Source: Anaerolineaceae bacterium
GTDB lineage: Bacteria; Chloroflexota; Anaerolineae; Anaerolineales; Anaerolineaceae
Reading direction: 5' to 3'
DNA: 17,168 bases
NCBI GenBank assembly: GCA_003542325.1
Contig: DPKV01000157.1
Span: 1-17,168, forward strand
A model generated the notes under the pieces. That model saw only the letters and a program-made list of their open reading frames with translations. It had not been told where the DNA came from and ran no database searches. Shown here in pieces: positions 5,905 through 13,456 of the stretch (position 1 is the stretch's first letter; each line of letters opens with the position of its first letter). The position numbers and the translations under genes are program-made.

Positions 5905-7146
5905 TTATTCCCCGCTTTTCACGTCATCCATGATGGTCCTGGCCAGTTGATTTAATACTTCTTTCCTGGATTTTTCCATATCTTTTTCACTGGCATCCCA
6001 ATACACATCCAGTAGTTCCAATGCACCCATGGTGCTGGCGGCTTTGCCTTCCGGCAGACGCACCCGGGCATCAATCCGGGGTCGTTTCACCAGGTGGAAT
6101 TCAAAAGCGGGTTCGGCAGTTTTTCGTAAGGTCGCTTCATCAATCAATGGCTCACAATCCCGGGGATATTCGATCACCATCCTGACGATAGCGCCATCCA
6201 GCGGCCCTTTGGATATTAATTTCTCTTGCAATAAACGGTTGATCTCCTGATCGGATTGGAGTTCAATGGAAAGGTCAATAAAGGAACGGATGTTGGCCAG
6301 TTTTCGCCAATGAACATTGGTGTGATCTTTTTCGATCTCGGCAATGATGAAGAACTTCTCATCATTGGCTTCACCAAAATCCACTCTTTCGATGGAACCG
6401 GGATAGATCACAGGGGGATGGGCGTTCTCATTCAGGTTCTGGGGTTTGTGGATGTGGCCGAGGGCCACGTAATCCAGGCGGTCATCCTTCACCAGTGCAG
6501 GTGGCAGGACCAGATCGCGCCCCAGCATGACCATTCGCTCGTTACCGTATTGTGCGCCCTCAACGGAAGCGTGGGCAGCCAATATGATGGGGAGGCTTGG
6601 GTCGGCGTCGTCCAGCCAGTTTGTCACCAGCTCACTCAACCGCTCTCCCAATTGGTTGTAGATTTCATTTAGATCCATTTCGCTCAGATCGAGGTTCGCC
6701 ATCATCCCGGAACGGGACACCCAGGGCAATGCCAGGACCTGCACGGGCAAGCCTTCCAGGTCTTCCGGTTTCAGGAAGGCGGGTTTGCTCAGGACTCGGA
6801 CATGCGGTACGCTAAGCGAGTCGAATTCCTGCAGGGCGTGCGCCCGGCCGGTGGAGGGTGAAATATCGTGGTTGCCAGTCAGCAGTAGCGTCGGGATGCC
6901 GGCTTCCGAAAGCTGCATGATCCGCTGGTCCCACTCGCGCTGAAAGGTTGGCGCAGGGGAGCGGTCCTTATAGGCGTCACCGGCGAAGATCACCAGATCC
7001 ACTTTTTCATCAATAGCTGTCCGGATGATTTCATCCAGTGATTTCAGGAAATCCATCACCCGCAGGGGCAGCCCCGTCTCCGGGTCATGCCGTCCGTAGT
7101 TCGCCATGTCAATGTGGGCGTCCGCAAAGTGAAGCAGTTTGATCAT
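5905..7146 (-). CDS. sbcD: DNA repair exonuclease, SbcD/Mre11 family
   Basis: The 413-residue metallophosphoesterase has the complete Mre11/SbcD motif series: D9 and H11 in HFADAHID, D57 in FAGDAYK, N92-H93-D94 in TGNHD, H192 in AAHAS, and H231/H233 in LGHIH. These bind two Mn ions and cleave DNA ends and hairpins. The C-terminal part after about 270 is the less conserved capping/SbcC-contact region. No SbcC ATPase is encoded next to it in this window. Downstream is the tRNA-Asn promoter. The start ATG (7144-7146) has no Shine-Dalgarno, and a TATAAT lies only 6 nt upstream, implying a leaderless message. Confidence 0.9.
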   Translation of the reverse strand: MIKLLHFADAHIDMANYGRHDPETGLPLRVMDFLKSLDEIIRTAIDEKVDLVIFAGDAYKDRSPAPTFQREWDQRIMQLSEAGIPTLLLTGNHDISPSTGRAHALQEFDSLSVPHVRVLSKPAFLKPEDLEGLPVQVLALPWVSRSGMMANLDLSEMDLNEIYNQLGERLSELVTNWLDDADPSLPIILAAHASVEGAQYGNERMVMLGRDLVLPPALVKDDRLDYVALGHIHKPQNLNENAHPPVIYPGSIERVDFGEANDEKFFIIAEIEKDHTNVHWRKLANIRSFIDLSIELQSDQEINRLLQEKLISKGPLDGAIVRMVIEYPRDCEPLIDEATLRKTAEPAFEFHLVKRPRIDARVRLPEGKAASTMGALELLDVYWDASEKDMEKSRKEVLNQLARTIMDDVKSGE

Positions 7147-7152
7147 GGGATG

Positions 7153-7180
7153 ATTATAACATTGCAGGTCCTTTGACCTG
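7153..7180 (-). promoter_or_regulatory. Leaderless-type promoter and overlapping palindrome of sbcD
   Basis: On the minus strand a perfect -10 TATAAT (7153-7158) is followed by 6 nt and then the sbcD ATG, so transcription should begin at or next to the start codon. No good -35 is seen at the normal distance. A perfect palindrome CAGGTC-CTTT-GACCTG (7165-7180) occupies the region immediately upstream of the -10, a position suited to a regulator. Confidence 0.6.
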
Positions 7181-7188
7181 GTTAATAG

Positions 7189-7212
7189 AAAAAGTCGCCC
7201 GTATGGGCGACT
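7189..7212 (-). terminator. Intrinsic terminator of the acyltransferase/phosphatidyltransferase operon
   Basis: On the minus strand AGTCGCCC and GGGCGACT form a perfect 8-bp stem with the 4-nt loop ATAC, followed by TTTTTCT. It lies 28 nt after the phosphatidyltransferase stop codon and insulates sbcD from that operon. Confidence 0.9.
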
Positions 7213-7239
7213 CTCAGGGAGGTTTAAGAATAAGTGCTT

Positions 7240-7983
7240 TTATGATTTGCTGGGATACTGACCAACAGGTTGTTCGTCTTTCCTGGCTTGTTTCCGTTCC
7301 AATCGTTTTCCATCCAGCAAAGCCAGGCGGCGGACGTAGATGCTGGTATTCACCAGGAAGTAGATTCCCATTACGACTGCCAGAATACCGGTTACCAATG
7401 TGTAGGTGCTGATGCCTCCCAGGTAGGGGACGGTCATGATCGCCTTATTGCCGGAAAAGAACATGACAATATTGAGGATGACAGCCAGCACCCTGATTTC
7501 AGTTGGGCCGATTTTGGCATTGGTGATTTTGAAGACGCCGGTGACATATGTGATCAGGTAGACCATGATGGACAGCAGGAGATAACCGATCAGGGCCAGG
7601 CTTGCCACGAGCAGGTCAACATAAGGCGAGATGCCCAATCCCAGGAAGATCAGCACCACGCTGATGGCATCTACCCAATGGTCCACAAGGAACCCGTAAC
7701 GCGGTCTTTCAATGTGGCGGTAACGCGCCAAGGTGCCATCCAGGCTGTCGCCCAGCCAGTTCATGATAAAACCAAAGCTCGCCAGCCACAGGAAATTCCG
7801 GTTGAACTGGGTGAGGCCGTAGCTGACGAAGATCAGTACCGAGGCTGCAACCCCGGTCCAGGTCAGGACATCAGGGGTGACCCAGGCGGGACTGTGAGCA
7901 GCCAGCCATTGCAAAGCAGGCCGCTCAAGGAAACCGAGGAGGATGTCATTTTCACGTTTGTGATTCTCAACTTTTGTTGGCAT
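7240..7983 (-). CDS. CDP-alcohol phosphatidyltransferase family protein
   Basis: This is a 247-residue membrane enzyme with about six hydrophobic segments. It has the complete family signature: D79, D82-G83, A86-R87, G97, D101 and D105, the D-x2-D-G-x2-A-R-x9-G-x3-D-x3-D motif that binds CDP-diacylglycerol and two metal ions. It transfers a phosphatidyl group onto a polyol such as inositol, inositol phosphate or glycerol phosphate. The acceptor cannot be read from the sequence. A purine block (AAAGGGA) precedes the ATG. It lies 36 nt behind an HtrB/PatA-like acyltransferase and is followed by a strong terminator, so the two form a lipid operon. A phosphatidylinositol-type synthase is my preferred guess, by analogy with the actinobacterial pairing. 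Confidence 0.88.
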   Translation of the reverse strand: MPTKVENHKRENDILLGFLERPALQWLAAHSPAWVTPDVLTWTGVAASVLIFVSYGLTQFNRNFLWLASFGFIMNWLGDSLDGTLARYRHIERPRYGFLVDHWVDAISVVLIFLGLGISPYVDLLVASLALIGYLLLSIMVYLITYVTGVFKITNAKIGPTEIRVLAVILNIVMFFSGNKAIMTVPYLGGISTYTLVTGILAVVMGIYFLVNTSIYVRRLALLDGKRLERKQARKDEQPVGQYPSKS

Positions 7984-8019
7984 TTTTTATTCCCTTTTTT
8001 CTTTTGATTGCAAAGTCAA

Positions 8020-8937
8020 TTATACGCCCAAAAATTCAGGCCAGATGGGATAAAACATCGCCCATTGCTTGTGGTAACGCATAATAAATTCACCGGCGGT
8101 GCTTAATATTCTTTCAGTGTTGTCCAATACTTCATTTTCGCCGGAATCTATCCAGATGGGCTGTGAAGCCTCGAGGAGGTAAGTGCCGTCTGGCTGATAG
8201 GCCACAGCCATTATGATGACAGGCGCCTGGGCTTCCTTCGCCATCCGCACATACGCCACCGGCAGGTTGGATGGATAACCAAAGAATACCGGTCGGTGCT
8301 TCTCAGGTTCATCTGTACCGACAGGCCGATCCAGTCCGGTCAGGATGCTCCCACCGTCCCGAAGGCGGAGCCGTGCCTCCCGAAACGCGCTGAAACTCAT
8401 TGGCGTCACGTTCAACCCACAACTTTCCCGGATCTGGTTTTGGAGCTTATAGGTCCCATTGGGATTGGGGTAGGACAGGATTTGAACATCTATCCCCTTC
8501 AAAGCCAGCGCATATCCCATCAGGTCAAAATTGCTCAGATGGGGGCAGGCGATCACACAGGGTTTGTTCTGTTGGACTCGTTCAAAGGCAGCTTCTGCTT
8601 CAGGGCTGAATTTAACAACATTGAGCAGCTTTTCCGGCCGGGAGAGGAAATAAAAATAGTCAAAAATGCATTTTGCCGCTGACCGGAAGACAGCTTTGGG
8701 CAGTTTACGCAGCGTTTTGGCATCCAGATCCCCGTTGTGGATGACATACTGATTTGCCCGGATCGCCCGGACCATTTGACTGCGTTTCAGGCTGCCGAGG
8801 ACCGTTCCAATTACTGCGGCGAATGACGAGCCGACCTTTCGAGGAAACAAACGGCCGATCAGCATTGCAGTTCGGATGACGAAGGGTTTATTAAAGAACG
8901 CTTTAGCTGACCTGAATGGTTTTTTAGGACGCGTCAT
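8020..8937 (-). CDS. Lysophospholipid/glycolipid acyltransferase (LpxL/HtrB-PatA superfamily)
   Basis: This 305-residue protein has the catalytic H-x4-D motif at H133-D138 (CPHLSNFD). Later it has the EARLRLRDGGSILTGLDRP stretch (about 186-204), matching the E-x3-L-x2-G-x5-D-type block of LpxL/HtrB and mycobacterial PatA-like enzymes. A short hydrophobic N-terminal region may associate it with the inner face of the membrane. Family members move acyl chains from acyl-ACP or acyl-CoA onto lipid A precursors or phosphatidylinositol mannosides. As lipid A synthesis genes are not expected in Chloroflexota, a phospholipid or glycolipid acceptor is more likely. It is the first gene of a two-gene operon with a CDP-alcohol phosphatidyltransferase. 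No Shine-Dalgarno is apparent before the ATG. Confidence 0.83.
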   Translation of the reverse strand: MTRPKKPFRSAKAFFNKPFVIRTAMLIGRLFPRKVGSSFAAVIGTVLGSLKRSQMVRAIRANQYVIHNGDLDAKTLRKLPKAVFRSAAKCIFDYFYFLSRPEKLLNVVKFSPEAEAAFERVQQNKPCVIACPHLSNFDLMGYALALKGIDVQILSYPNPNGTYKLQNQIRESCGLNVTPMSFSAFREARLRLRDGGSILTGLDRPVGTDEPEKHRPVFFGYPSNLPVAYVRMAKEAQAPVIIMAVAYQPDGTYLLEASQPIWIDSGENEVLDNTERILSTAGEFIMRYHKQWAMFYPIWPEFLGV

Positions 8938-9248
8938 GGTGGTTTTCAGGGTTTTCTTTTATTGGTTTTCTGTCTTGGTTTAAAAATTGGTTATATTAAA
9001 ATATACCTTATCATCCCGGTTAGTTACGATATATTATGTAATAATTTTGTAAGAATTACCTTAGCGATTAACTTCAGTCCGGAACAATAGACACAGAAGG
9101 TGAAGGTATTGTCTGTTTTTGAGTCCAGCGCATGGATCCTCAGCGAATGTTGATACGGAAGGACTGTGGTATAAATGCAATCGACGGAAGTCAATGTTCA
9201 ATGCCTGAAAAACAAAAGGTGTAAAAACTTTTTCTGTAAGGTGCGATG
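8938..9248. other. Divergent intergenic region between the lipid operon and the glycan locus
   Basis: This 311-bp spacer is where gene orientation switches. The left half (about 8941-9060) is very AT-rich with several TATAAT-like strings on the minus strand, such as TATATT near 9000. It presumably carries the promoter of the acyltransferase operon, but no confident -35/-10 pair could be chosen. The right half carries an extended -10 on the plus strand (9167-9175) and the Shine-Dalgarno of the first glycosyltransferase. No gene, RNA gene or repeat is seen. Confidence 0.6.
9167..9175 (+). promoter_or_regulatory. Candidate extended -10 promoter for the polysaccharide locus
   Basis: TGGTATAAA is an extended -10 (TGn followed by TATAAA), about 70 nt upstream of the first glycosyltransferase start. 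A TTGATA lies upstream but at only 14 bp, so the -35 is weak or displaced. Confidence 0.45.
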
Positions 9249-10391
9249 ATGCGAATCGTATGTATAGCTGCTTCTTTTATCCCCTCAAAAACCGCCAACA
9301 GCATCCAGGTGGTTAAAGTAGCCCATGCCCTGGCGGCGTCAGGTCATGAAGTGACCCTGTTGGTGCCCGGCGATAAGCCCGCAGCCTGGGAAGCAATCCG
9401 TTCACATTACGGATTGACGCAGCAGTTTGAAGTCCGCTGGCTTCGTGAGAACCTGACCTTTCGCAGGTATGATTATTCATTTAAAGCAGTCCGTGAGGCC
9501 CGAAAAATGCAACCGGACCTGGTCTATACCTGGGTCTTGCAGGCAGCGGTTTTGTCCTTATATAAGAAAACCCCCACCGTTCTCGAAATTCACGACCGGG
9601 TCCTGGGTCGGCTGGGACCCTGGCTATTCCGACAATTCTGGCATTCCCGGACTCCGCATCAACTGCTGACCAATACGGATGCGCTGCGCCAGGCCTTGAT
9701 CGCGGCATTTGGTTTGACGACAGACCCCGATGAGATTCTTGTTGCTCCGAATGGGGTGGAATTGGAACGGTATCAGAACCTGCCGGATACGGTGGCGGCC
9801 CGTCAGAAATTGGGCTTGCCGGAGGGCTTCACGGCCGGTTATACAGGACATTTTTACACTGGCCGGGGGATGGACCTGATGGTGACGCTGGCAAAAGCGC
9901 TGCCTGAGATTCAGTTCCTGTGGGTTGGAGGGCGCGAGCCGGATGTGGCGCTTTGGCGGGAGCGATTGGAAAAACAAGGCATTAAGAACGTCTTTCTGAC
10001 CGGCTTTGTGGATAACGCGATCCTGCCGCAGTATCAGGCGGCTTCTGATGTGCTCCTTATGCCTTACGGCACCCGGATTGCAGGCAGCGGTGGGGGGGAT
10101 TCGGCCACTATCGCCAGCCCCATGAAGATGTTTGAATATATGGCCGCCGGCCGGCCCATCCTGACCAGTGACCTGCCGGTCATCCACGAAGTCCTCGATG
10201 AGGAAATGGCTGTCTTCTGCCCGCCGGAAGATCCGTCCGCCTGGGAACAGGCGTTGACCGCTTTGCAGGCTGACCCGGATCGGCAGCATCGTTTGGCAAG
10301 GGCTTCCCGGGCAGCAGTAAGCCACTATACCTGGCAGGCGCGGGCTGAACGAGCGTTGGCAGGATTGTTCTCGGAGATAGACAGGGAATAG
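9249..10391 (+). CDS. Glycosyltransferase family 4 (GT-B fold)
   Basis: The 380-residue cytosolic or membrane-associated enzyme has the standard GT-B layout. The N-terminal acceptor domain begins MRIVCIAASF with a Gln/Val-rich helix and HALAASGHEV. The linker holds PNGV (168-171). The C-terminal donor domain has GYTGHFYTGRG (198-206), FLWVGG (about 223-228) and the nucleotide-sugar E-x7-E-type region FEYMAAGRPILTS with E296 and E314. It transfers a sugar from a nucleotide donor onto a growing lipid-linked or surface glycan; donor and acceptor are unknown. Two in-frame ATGs occur at 9246 and 9249. AAGGTG at 9238-9243 is 5 nt from the second, which I chose. It begins the plus-strand glycan locus and is followed 12 nt later by a membrane glycosyltransferase. 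Confidence 0.9.
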   Translation: MRIVCIAASFIPSKTANSIQVVKVAHALAASGHEVTLLVPGDKPAAWEAIRSHYGLTQQFEVRWLRENLTFRRYDYSFKAVREARKMQPDLVYTWVLQAAVLSLYKKTPTVLEIHDRVLGRLGPWLFRQFWHSRTPHQLLTNTDALRQALIAAFGLTTDPDEILVAPNGVELERYQNLPDTVAARQKLGLPEGFTAGYTGHFYTGRGMDLMVTLAKALPEIQFLWVGGREPDVALWRERLEKQGIKNVFLTGFVDNAILPQYQAASDVLLMPYGTRIAGSGGGDSATIASPMKMFEYMAAGRPILTSDLPVIHEVLDEEMAVFCPPEDPSAWEQALTALQADPDRQHRLARASRAAVSHYTWQARAERALAGLFSEIDRE

Positions 10392-10403
10392 ACTGGAGTG
10401 GTA

Positions 10404-11759
10404 ATGGAAGAAGGCTCAAAAAAGAACTTAACGGCATGGCTGACTGTGGTTGTTGTCGTCGCCCTGCTTTTGCGGGTGGTATTATTCCTGACTTATCCCG
10501 AAGTGTCCTACAGCGACACTGCCAGCTACCGCCGTTCTGCAAATGCGGTCCTGAATGGGATGGTCAATTACGACGGGACGCGGACACCCGGGTACCCGGC
10601 TTTCATGGCACTATTAGGCCCGGACAGGGCAGTCTATGTTGCCCAATTGGTCCTCGGTTTTTGCATCACCCTCGCCTGGTTCTATCTGGGCTGGAAGCTC
10701 TCAGGAAGACCGTTTTTCGGCGCTTTGGCTGCTCTGGCGCACACGCTCAATCCGGGTCAGATTCTTTTTGAAGCCAACCTGCTGACGGAAACCCTGGCGA
10801 CATTTTTGCTTGTCCTGGCATTGGCCGGCGCTTTCATCTGGCTGGAATATCCGCAGCGGCGAACGATTTGGCTGGGTTTGGGGATTGGCCTGGCTTCATC
10901 CCTGGCAACTTTGGCGCGTCCCCTGTTTATTTTTATGCCGATCTGGCTGGCTGTCTTCCTGGCCTTTTCATTCAAAGAAAAGAAACTCAAGATCGACTGG
11001 AGACCGCTGGTCACGATCCTCACGGTCATGGTTGTCCTGATCGGTGGGTGGATGAATTGGGTTAAGAATCGCTTTGACCTTTTCAGTCTGACGACGATGA
11101 CGGGATATCACCTGGTCCAGCATACGGGTTATTATTTCGAAGATGTCCCGGATGAGTATGCGGAGATCCGTGATATTTACCTTGAATACCGGGATGCCCG
11201 GATTGAGGAGCGGGGTTCGCAGGGGAACACGATTTGGGATGCGATCCCGGCGATTATTGAAGCGACGGGTTATGGGTTTATCCCCCTTTCGCAGATCCTG
11301 CAGAAGATTTCCATTCAATTGATCCTGACCCATCCCTGGCAGTATTTAGCGCATGTGCTTAAGGGTTGGTGGTTTTTCTGGCGTGCACCCGTCTACTGGG
11401 ATATCTCGGCTGTGTCGTCAGCCGCCCTGGCTAAGGCTTTGGAATATTTGATCCTCGCAGCACGCGGTTTGCTGTTTGGCGCAAACCTGGTTTTTATCCT
11501 CTCATCGATCGGGACAGTATTTTCAAAACGCTTAAGAAGGCTTTGGTCAATCCGTCCCTTCCATTGGCTGCTGGCCGGGTCCATCTGGGCGACAGCGGTG
11601 GCTTCATCGCTGATGGATCACGGGGATAACCCACGCTTTCTCGTGCCGCTGCAAACAGCAGTTGTATTTTGGGTGTTGTGGCTGGTCTGGATGTCATGGA
11701 CAGCGTGGCGGACGGCAAGAACAGAAAAACAAAGCCAGGAGGAAAACGCCTCATGTTGA
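10404..11759 (+). CDS. Multi-pass GT-C-type glycosyltransferase (GT39/PMT-like)
   Basis: The 451-residue integral membrane protein has about ten hydrophobic segments. The first external loop carries SYSDTASYRRSA (D38) and then RTPGYPAF, the acidic-residue and R-x-PGYP pattern of PMT/ArnT-like GT-C enzymes. These use polyprenyl-phosphate sugars on the outer face of the membrane. Near the C-terminus is GDNPRFLVP (407-415), a motif repeated in the next gene. The start ATG at 10404 is chosen over GTG at 10398 because GGAG (10395-10398) has proper 5-nt spacing to it and overlaps the GTG. The stop overlaps the start of the next gene by 7 nt. Acceptor and sugar are unknown. Confidence 0.8.
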   Translation: MEEGSKKNLTAWLTVVVVVALLLRVVLFLTYPEVSYSDTASYRRSANAVLNGMVNYDGTRTPGYPAFMALLGPDRAVYVAQLVLGFCITLAWFYLGWKLSGRPFFGALAALAHTLNPGQILFEANLLTETLATFLLVLALAGAFIWLEYPQRRTIWLGLGIGLASSLATLARPLFIFMPIWLAVFLAFSFKEKKLKIDWRPLVTILTVMVVLIGGWMNWVKNRFDLFSLTTMTGYHLVQHTGYYFEDVPDEYAEIRDIYLEYRDARIEERGSQGNTIWDAIPAIIEATGYGFIPLSQILQKISIQLILTHPWQYLAHVLKGWWFFWRAPVYWDISAVSSAALAKALEYLILAARGLLFGANLVFILSSIGTVFSKRLRRLWSIRPFHWLLAGSIWATAVASSLMDHGDNPRFLVPLQTAVVFWVLWLVWMSWTAWRTARTEKQSQEENASC

Positions 11760-13294
11760 AAAGAACCGGATGGAAAGGGTGGGTTCCTGTTACATTGATT
11801 ATCGCCGTGTTCAGCCTTGTACTCAGCGCTGTAGTGCAGGGTATTTTGAAAGCAGGGGCGTTCTGGCGCGGCACACTGGTTGGTGCGTGGTTGATATTCC
11901 TTGCTGGACTGGCTATGTTCCTGGTCTGGCGAAAGGCTGGACGCGGGAAGACCCTGGCCTGGATGATGATCGCCGCCTTTATCCTCAGACTGGCCTTTGG
12001 GGTTTTCCTCGCCTGGGGCTTGCCGCAATTTGGCTATGAGGAACCCACGCAGCAGGCAGGATTTGTCTTTTTTGACGCTTTCCGACGGGATGGAAGCGCC
12101 TGGGACCTGGCCCAATCAGGTGATCCGCTTTCCATTGCTTTTAGTGATGAATACAGAAGTGACCAGTATGGTGGACTGTTGTGGATGAGCGCGCTGGTCT
12201 ATCGCGTGCTTAGCCCTGACGCCTACCGCCCCGGGTTGATCCTGATCCTGAGCGCGGCGGCAATGGCATTGAGTGTGCCTTTCCTGATGCAGTTTGCCCG
12301 TCGCAGGCTGGGTGATACCATCGCACTTTGGGCGGGGTGGATCCTGGTTCTGTATCCCGAGGGAATTCTGCTTGGCGCTTCCCAGATGCGGGAACCGTTC
12401 TATATCCTCCTGTTTTGCATCATTTTATGGGCTGCCGGGCATTGGCTGTACCGGACGAAACTCAGGATTGCACTCCCTGCGGCAGCCATCAGCACACTTG
12501 CACTTTTCTTTTTATCCTATCGCATGACGATTCCCGTTGTGGGGGCTGTCCTGATGTGGGTCTGGCTTGAAGAAAGCCGGCGCATAAAGAAAGTCTGGAT
12601 CAAAGCCGCTGGATGGGCGGCTATCGCATTGATAGCCGGTGTCGGCCTTAATTTGTTCCGTGAGTGGCTGATAGCGGCATTCAACTGGGATTCCTATCTG
12701 ACCGTGCATGGATCGGGGATGGTGCAGTACCTGTTGGAAAAGATGCCGACCTGGGCCAGACTGCCGTTTATTGTCGCCTACGGGATGCTGCAGCCGGTTT
12801 TGCCGGCCGCGCTGGTTGCGCCTGCGCCCTGGATCTGGAAATCGCTGGCGATTTTTCGGGCTGTGGGGTGGTATGCGCTTTTACCCCTATTGGTTTATGG
12901 GTTGTTCCGGGTCTGGAAGGCGAAGCCTGAACAGAAACGCCTTTTGATCTTCATTATTCTGGCTTCGTGTGCCTGGACGCTGATCGCCTCCCTTCGGGCT
13001 GGCGGTGACCAGTGGGATAATCCCCGCTACCGAATAATCCTCCTGCCCTGGATGGCTGTTATCGGCGCCTGGGGGCTTCACTACGCCATTCAAACCCGGG
13101 ACCGCTGGTTCCAGCGGATATTGATCCTGGAAGGTGTGTTTGTGCTTATCTTTGCCGGGTGGTATTTAACACGATATTTCCCAGGGATTCCGGTTATAGA
13201 TTTCTTATTCATCTCACTTGTGATAATTATGATTGGTTTGGTTGTCTTGTTCATTGGGTGGTTGAAAGATCGGAATAAGCCCCCATTTGGGTAA
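11753..13294 (+). CDS. Multi-pass membrane protein, putative GT-C glycosyltransferase
   Basis: The 513-residue polytopic protein has about eleven hydrophobic segments. After two to three N-terminal membrane spans comes a loop with FFDAFRRDGSAWDLA, then SDEYRSDQYGGLLW, echoing the acidic first loop of the preceding enzyme. Near the C-terminus GGDQWDNPRYR (D422-N423-P424-R425) parallels its GDNPRF. An open frame extends 28 codons upstream, but ATG 11753 is preferred: AGGAGG lies at 11738-11743, and the extension overlaps the preceding gene. The 7-nt overlap with that gene suggests coupling. The function is inferred from architecture and context; a polysaccharide ligase or polymerase remains possible. 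A short imperfect stem (13297-13322) after the stop is too weak to call a terminator. Confidence 0.7.
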   Translation: MLKRTGWKGWVPVTLIIAVFSLVLSAVVQGILKAGAFWRGTLVGAWLIFLAGLAMFLVWRKAGRGKTLAWMMIAAFILRLAFGVFLAWGLPQFGYEEPTQQAGFVFFDAFRRDGSAWDLAQSGDPLSIAFSDEYRSDQYGGLLWMSALVYRVLSPDAYRPGLILILSAAAMALSVPFLMQFARRRLGDTIALWAGWILVLYPEGILLGASQMREPFYILLFCIILWAAGHWLYRTKLRIALPAAAISTLALFFLSYRMTIPVVGAVLMWVWLEESRRIKKVWIKAAGWAAIALIAGVGLNLFREWLIAAFNWDSYLTVHGSGMVQYLLEKMPTWARLPFIVAYGMLQPVLPAALVAPAPWIWKSLAIFRAVGWYALLPLLVYGLFRVWKAKPEQKRLLIFIILASCAWTLIASLRAGGDQWDNPRYRIILLPWMAVIGAWGLHYAIQTRDRWFQRILILEGVFVLIFAGWYLTRYFPGIPVIDFLFISLVIIMIGLVVLFIGWLKDRNKPPFG

Positions 13295-13456
13295 AAAGGA
13301 TGCTGGACAAGGTGGGCATCTTCCTTTAGAATTGGTTTTTGATAAGCAGTGCATTTTTCAAAATCAATAAACTCCATAACCGTTAATTTGCAGAAAAAAT
13401 TTCTGAAGATCCAGATTACAGGACTCAGGGATTTTAATTGCAAAAGGGGATAAATT

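Noticed and set aside
11669..11752. 28-codon upstream extension of the second membrane glycosyltransferase
   Set aside because: It overlaps the preceding gene and is hydrophilic. ATG 11753 has AGGAGG upstream and a membrane segment soon after.
13297..13322. Terminator after the second membrane glycosyltransferase
   Set aside because: The stem is 7 bp with a wobble and a 12-nt loop, followed by CCTTTAG, too weak a U-run to support.
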